Assembly: GCF_024707545.1 (NCBI RefSeq)
Contig: NZ_CP062229.1
Coordinates: 2,709,501 to 2,773,500, forward strand
Direction: 5' to 3'
Length of the DNA stretch: 64,000 nucleotides
Source of the DNA: Mesorhizobium onobrychidis
GTDB lineage: Bacteria > Pseudomonadota > Alphaproteobacteria > Rhizobiales > Rhizobiaceae
The notes below the pieces were generated by a model, which was not told where the DNA came from, ran no database searches, and worked only from the letters and a program-made list of their open reading frames with translations. Of the stretch, positions 60,441 through 64,000 are shown piece after piece (positions within the stretch are counted from its first letter, which is position 1; each line of letters starts with the position of its first letter). The translations under genes were made by a program, and so were the position numbers.

Positions 60441-61236
60441 GTCGTTCAATGGGCTGCACCAGAAGAAGTTCGATGACAAGCATCACCGCTACGAAAGCCA
60501 GCGTATAGGCAAGAATGGCGGCGACGTCGAAGAGCTGGAAATAAAGATAGATCTGGAAGCCGACACCATTGGAGCGGCCGAGCAGTTCGACCACAAGGAC
60601 GATCTTCCAGATAAGGGCGATGCCGGATCGTGAGGCGGCGGCAAGATAGGGCTGCAATTGCGGCAGCAGGACGTGGCGAATGCGATCGAGGAGCCCGAAG
60701 CGGTAGACGGCGGCCATTTCGGCGTAACTCGGATCAAGCGCCCTGGCGCCTTCGCGCATCGTCACCACGACATTCGGGATCTTGTTGACGGCAACCGCGC
60801 CAATCGCCGCCGCTTCGTTGAGGCCGAACCAGATGTAGGCGAGCACGATGACGACCAGCGCGGGAATGTTGAGAAATAGGATCAGCCAGGGACTGAAGAA
60901 CCGGTCTACGCTGCGGTAGCTGCCGAGGAGAACGCCGATGACCGAGCCAACAACCATCGCGACGACATATGCCGCGGCAACCCGGCCGAGTGTCGCGCCG
61001 AGATGGTAGAAAAGGTCGCCGTTTGCCGCCTCTGCGAGCAGCACCTGGCAGACCTGTCCCGGCCCAGGAAAGGCACGGCTCGGCCATGCATTTGCCGCAA
61101 AGCCCCACAGCAGGCAAAGCCCGAGCAGAGAGACCGCCACCGTCAGCACGGGTGTCAGCGCCGCTGCAAGGCCGGATTGGCTGGAGATGTCGGCTGCAGC
61201 GCCAGGCGGGCGATCGCCGGTGTCAGGTGCGGTCAT
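60409..61236 (-). CDS. ABC transporter permease, xox-cluster type
   Basis: The 275-residue protein has about six membrane segments and the permease loop EMAAVYRFGLLDRIRHVLLPQL, where the cytoplasmic helix docks on the ATPase. It belongs with the SsuC/TauC class. It overlaps the binding-protein gene by ATGA. Confidence 0.9.
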   Translation of the reverse strand: MTAPDTGDRPPGAAADISSQSGLAAALTPVLTVAVSLLGLCLLWGFAANAWPSRAFPGPGQVCQVLLAEAANGDLFYHLGATLGRVAAAYVVAMVVGSVIGVLLGSYRSVDRFFSPWLILFLNIPALVVIVLAYIWFGLNEAAAIGAVAVNKIPNVVVTMREGARALDPSYAEMAAVYRFGLLDRIRHVLLPQLQPYLAAASRSGIALIWKIVLVVELLGRSNGVGFQIYLYFQLFDVAAILAYTLAFVAVMLVIELLLVQPIERHATRWRRRPA

Positions 61237-62237
61237 TTCGGCAGTTCCTGCCAGAACGTGCCGGGCGCCATCTCGGGCGCGCGGCCGACCAGCTTGTCGC
61301 CGCCGATCTCGGCCAGCACGCGGTAGAGCCTGCCCGCGTCGGCCGCATCCTCGGCGACGGGGCGTCTGGGAATGCCCTCGCGATAGCGGTCACGCAGTTT
61401 GGCCAATTCCTTACCTTGCGCGCGGATAATCGGCGCAAGGCGCAGCCACTCGTCGTCGGATCTGGCCAGCAAGTCCTTGGACTGCGCCGAAGCCTTGATG
61501 AAACCCCGGACGGCGGCCGGATTTTCGTTCGCCCATTTGTCATGAAAGACATAGCCGAGCGCCGACACGGCGCCCGAGGCCCCGAGCGCTTTCGCCGCAT
61601 CATCGGCGCCGATCAGCCGACGAAAGCCGTTGACCTCGAGGCGGGCGCAAAAATGCCAGAAATTGAGCACCGCATCGAGTTCGCCTTGCATCGCCTTTTC
61701 CGAAATCAGCGGCGGCGCACCAAAGACGATGTCGCTGGTTGCCGGCAGGTCGAGGCCGTGATCGCGTCTGGCCAGCGCCTGGATCAGCAGCCAGCTTTTA
61801 TCGAGAGGCCCGCCGGCGACGCCGATCTTTTTTCCCTTGAGATCGATGATCGTCCGGATCGGCGCCGCCTCCTTCACCATGATCGCCCCGACGGCGGTCG
61901 AATAGGGGACCAATGTGAGGTCGACGCCTTCCGAACGCTGGCGCGAGACCCACAGCCAGTCGGAGACGATGATGTCGATCGCGCCGGCCAGCATGGCGAC
62001 GTTGGTTGCATCCTCGCCGGCGAAATCGATGATCTCCAGATCGATGCCGTTGGCTGTGTCGAACTTGTGCTGCTTCAGCGTGTCAAGCGCCCAGCTCACG
62101 GTGCCGAACTTCAGCACGCCAATGCGAACCCTGGCCGTGGCGAAGGAGGGGGCCGTGGCGAAGGACGGCCTTGGGACAAGAGCCGTGGCTGTTCCAAAAG
62201 CTGCCAGCCGGAGCGTTCCTCGACGCGAAATCATCAT
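61233..62237 (-). CDS. ABC transporter substrate-binding protein, xox-cluster type
   Basis: The 334-residue protein has a Tat-like signal (SRRGTLRLAAFGTATALVP) and an NMT1/SsuA-like binding fold (VRIGVLKFGTVSWALDTL, then DIIVSDWLWVSRQR). Carriers of this kind lie in many PQQ-alcohol-dehydrogenase clusters; some have been tied to lanthanide or lanthanophore handling or to a substrate of the relay. A TonB receptor is not in view. The signal region holds a tandem 18-base duplication that repeats PSFATA. GGGAGGAG precedes the ATG. Confidence 0.87.
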   Translation of the reverse strand: MMISRRGTLRLAAFGTATALVPRPSFATAPSFATARVRIGVLKFGTVSWALDTLKQHKFDTANGIDLEIIDFAGEDATNVAMLAGAIDIIVSDWLWVSRQRSEGVDLTLVPYSTAVGAIMVKEAAPIRTIIDLKGKKIGVAGGPLDKSWLLIQALARRDHGLDLPATSDIVFGAPPLISEKAMQGELDAVLNFWHFCARLEVNGFRRLIGADDAAKALGASGAVSALGYVFHDKWANENPAAVRGFIKASAQSKDLLARSDDEWLRLAPIIRAQGKELAKLRDRYREGIPRRPVAEDAADAGRLYRVLAEIGGDKLVGRAPEMAPGTFWQELPK

Positions 62238-62276
62238 GATGTCTCCTCCCGGGGCCGCAATAAGCCAGAGCGCCGA

Positions 62277-62486
62277 TCAGATCGCACGGTCTTTGTTCGG
62301 GAAAGCGCATGTCCAGCGCTTAACCTTTAGGGTCGGGTGTTCCTGCGACCATTTCGCGATTTCGCTGGGCGCCAGCACCATACATTGGACGAGAGAGCCA
62401 CGGCTCTCGAAATAGAGATGTTCGTCTCGGCAATCGCCCGGATTGGCAATCAGGCAAACCGTCAATATGAGGTCGACCATATCCAT
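62277..62486 (-). CDS. Small conserved cysteine protein of the xox cluster
   Basis: The 69-residue protein begins DLILTVCLIANPGDCRDEHLY and ends with LKVKRWTCAFPN. It has four cysteines and a pattern (C-x7-C...QCM...W-x-C) that I recall in short uncharacterised proteins beside XoxF genes in Rhizobiales. It has no full signal peptide. It lies 39 bases before the binding-protein gene on the same strand. Function unknown. Confidence 0.65.
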   Translation of the reverse strand: MDMVDLILTVCLIANPGDCRDEHLYFESRGSLVQCMVLAPSEIAKWSQEHPTLKVKRWTCAFPNKDRAI

Positions 62487-63078
62487 TCAGCACCTCTTGC
62501 GCGCTTGAAGACGCTCGCTTCGGCGAGATCCGGCCCGATCTGCGAGCCTGGACAAAATCGCCAACTGCCGGAGTCCCGAGGTGCCCATGGAAAACCCGAA
62601 TGGTTTGAGGCTACGCGTTCGCCCGATGGCCGTCAACAAAGGCGAATGGATCGGGGGCGCCGGAACCTGAAACAAAAAACCCGCCTCGGCGGCGAGCACA
62701 AATGCCGTCACAAAGCAACGAATCGCGAGCTCGAAACCAGGGCAATCGCTTCGGTTGAACCGCGCCTCATCGCCCTGCGTTCCAGCGTTGGTGGTTGGCG
62801 AAAGCCGAAGCGGCATCCGATCTCCCCCCAAAGTGGGGAAATCAGCAGCCTCGCCGATGGCGCCTACTCAGGAATGATAAGGTGCGAGTGTGCCGTGCAG
62901 CTCTCTGAACCTCTGCACGGTTGACATCGCTCATCTGCCGGGTAGCTTCCAGGATGCAGGCGCCGCAACTCCACTGGGGAGAAGCTTTCGCTCTGTCATA
63001 AAACGACGCATGCCGATGATCAAAACAACGGCGTGTGCAAATCGTCCAGGGCACCTTGACGATCAATGAGGAAATGCC
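62487..63078. other. Gap between small cysteine protein and cytochrome gene
   Basis: About 590 bases. A minus-strand frame at 62487-62831 (114 residues) is alanine- and arginine-rich and unconvincing. The stretch should hold divergent promoters for the cytochrome and the ABC carrier genes. A terminator-like element faces the minus strand at 62673-62691. Confidence 0.5.
62673..62691 (-). terminator. Terminator-like hairpin on the minus strand
   Basis: On the minus strand a short GC stem (CCGCC / GGCGG) is followed by six T residues. The stem is only four to five pairs, so strength is doubtful. No minus-strand gene is known to its right, so a short unannotated RNA could end here. Confidence 0.35.
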
Positions 63079-63459
63079 ATGCGTGCAATCGCATTTTTCG
63101 CCGTCGTGTCCGTTGCGACGTTCATCACAAACCAATCGCAGGCACAGGATGCCGCCGCGGGTGAGAAGGTCTTCGCCAAATGCAAGGCCTGCCACGTCGT
63201 CGACGAGGACAAGAACAAGATCGGTCCGTCATTGAGCGGCATTATCGGCCGGACGGCCGGCACGCATCCGGGGTTCAAATATTCTAAACCCATGACCGAG
63301 GCGGGTGCATCCGGCGTCAAATGGGACGAAGCCACGCTGACGACCTATCTTCGCGATCCCAAGGCCATGATCAAAGGCACGAAGATGGCGTTTCCCGGTC
63401 TCAAGAAGGACGAGGATCTCGCCAACGTCATCGCCTATCTGAAGCAATACTCCAAATAA
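63079..63459 (+). CDS. Class I c-type cytochrome (cytochrome c550/c2-like)
   Basis: The 126-residue protein has a signal peptide (RAIAFFAVVSVATFITNQSQA) and haem motif CKACH, with the axial methionine in GTKMAFPGL. IGPSLSGIIGRTAG and LKKDEDLANVIAYL are typical of soluble mitochondrial-type cytochrome c. It could carry electrons from XoxG to the terminal oxidase. GAGGAA precedes the ATG. Confidence 0.93.
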   Translation: MRAIAFFAVVSVATFITNQSQAQDAAAGEKVFAKCKACHVVDEDKNKIGPSLSGIIGRTAGTHPGFKYSKPMTEAGASGVKWDEATLTTYLRDPKAMIKGTKMAFPGLKKDEDLANVIAYLKQYSK

Positions 63460-63504
63460 CCCGGTTCTTCCGCAGGAAGTAGCCCGGTTCTTCCGCAGGA
63501 AGTA
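63460..63504. repeat. Two tandem copies of a 23-bp unit
   Basis: CCCGGTTCTTCCGCAGGAAG with the next two bases stands at 63460-63481 and again at 63483-63504. Each unit contains a small CTTCCGCAGGAAG palindrome. It lies just after the cytochrome stop. Confidence 0.8.
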
Positions 63505-63513
63505 ACCCGACTT

Positions 63514-63545
63514 CGCCGGCCGTTCGAAACTGCGTTCGGCCGGCG
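63514..63545. terminator. Hairpin between convergent genes
   Basis: CGCCGGCCG and CGGCCGGCG make a perfect nine-base stem with a 14-base loop. It lies between the ends of the cytochrome gene and the convergent HAD phosphatase gene. No T run follows on either strand. Confidence 0.5.
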
Positions 63546-63568
63546 CCCGCCCCGGTAGTTGGCGCCGG

Positions 63569-64000
63569 TCAAGCGGCGTCTTGCAGCCTCCGCATGGCGG
63601 AAGGCAGGTCGAGCAGGCCGTCGCAAACGAGGTCGGCGCCAAGCTCTTCAACGGCAATTTGGCTGTAGCCGCCGCGTAGCAAAATGACGGGCATGCCGGC
63701 GGCGCGCGCGGCGGCCACGTCGGCGCCGCTGTCTCCGACCATCAGCGTGTCGCGAGGCTCGACCTGAAGCTGGTCGAGCGCCAGCAGCAGGGCGTCGGGG
63801 GCCGGTTTCAGGCATGTCACCGCGTCTCCGCCGACGATCGCGCCGAGATGTTCCGTCAGCCCAAAATGCAACAGGATTTCGCGAGCCGCCAACTGCGGCT
63901 TGTTGGTCACCACGCCCATGGCTATTCCGCTCAAATGGAAGTGCGTGAGAACCTCCCTGACGCCGGGCATCAGCCTTGTCAGGCCGGTCAGGTGTCTGCG
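63569..64000 (-). CDS. HAD-family phosphatase (phosphoglycolate phosphatase-like), 3' part
   Basis: The frame is open at the right edge, so the N-terminus with the first aspartate motif is not seen. The visible 143 residues have motif II (GVVTNKP), the motif III lysine region (CLKPAPDALLLALDQL) and motif IV GDSGADVAAARAAGMPVI. This is the Gph/PGP pattern; it would dephosphorylate 2-phosphoglycolate or a similar small phosphate. The ending LVCDGLLDLPSAMRRLQ is also typical. Confidence 0.88.
   Translation of the reverse strand, partial: RRHLTGLTRLMPGVREVLTHFHLSGIAMGVVTNKPQLAAREILLHFGLTEHLGAIVGGDAVTCLKPAPDALLLALDQLQVEPRDTLMVGDSGADVAAARAAGMPVILLRGGYSQIAVEELGADLVCDGLLDLPSAMRRLQDAA

Noticed and set aside
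60969..62330. 453-codon plus-strand frame opposite the ABC transporter genes
   Set aside because: Antisense shadow; crosses two real genes.
1..64000. tRNA, rRNA or CRISPR arrays
   Set aside because: No cloverleaf with a T-loop GGTTCGA-type core, no rRNA stretches and no regularly spaced repeats were found by reading.

Overview
The window looks like chromosome of an alphaproteobacterium of the Rhizobiales, most like Mesorhizobium and its relatives. The support is the high GC content, close resemblance of many proteins to rhizobial families (GlxA-type regulators, XoxF/PQQ cluster, TRAP carriers, pca genes), and operons held together by ATGA overlaps. It is a string of catabolic islands with small gene remnants between some of them. 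No tRNA, rRNA, CRISPR array or intact insertion sequence was seen.

Region 1 (1-9,760) handles methylated-amine or betaine-like compounds and amino acids. It holds the end of a peptide-type ABC binding protein, a dimethylglycine/sarcosine dehydrogenase-like flavoprotein, a divergent GlxA/AraC regulator, an M24 metalloenzyme resembling the DMSP lyase DddP, a leucine-dehydrogenase-like enzyme and a possible small ACT protein. A TetR-proC pair follows. Remnants of a sarcosine oxidase beta subunit and of an old-yellow-enzyme demethylase lie at the edges.

Region 2 (9,763-21,362) is a compact shikimate/quinate-to-protocatechuate system. A TRAP transporter, an AroE-like dehydrogenase and type II dehydroquinase feed a dehydroshikimate dehydratase, and pcaHG, pcaB, pcaC and pcaD open the ring and carry it on to 3-oxoadipate. 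A BKACE-family enzyme may finish the job in place of the absent pcaIJ/pcaF. A TetR gene sits between two near-identical palindromes that probably serve as operators for both divergent operons.

Region 3 (21,500-47,100) is accessory DNA. soxR faces a SoxR-box promoter driving an SDR and a QueA paralogue. The centrepiece is a ~15 kb module of unknown function: a 3,009-residue Tat-signal protein, a 1,965-residue partner and a GH24 muramidase. Then come a giant BTAD-AAA-TPR regulator with a DUF4242 gene, two gene remnants, a nitrilase, a GNAT and a DUF899 protein. A perfect 20-bp sequence occurs in inverted orientation near both edges (21,523 and 47,084).

Region 4 (47,200-64,000) starts with GFA, AHSA1 and a solitary folP, followed by a full lanthanide-type alcohol oxidation block: pqqABCDE, a PQQ-associated CXXCW protein, xoxJ, xoxG, xoxF, a SoxYZ-like carrier, a Zn-hydrolase, an ABC transporter, small conserved proteins and a c-type cytochrome. 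The calcium enzyme MxaF is not in view. The window ends inside a HAD phosphatase gene.
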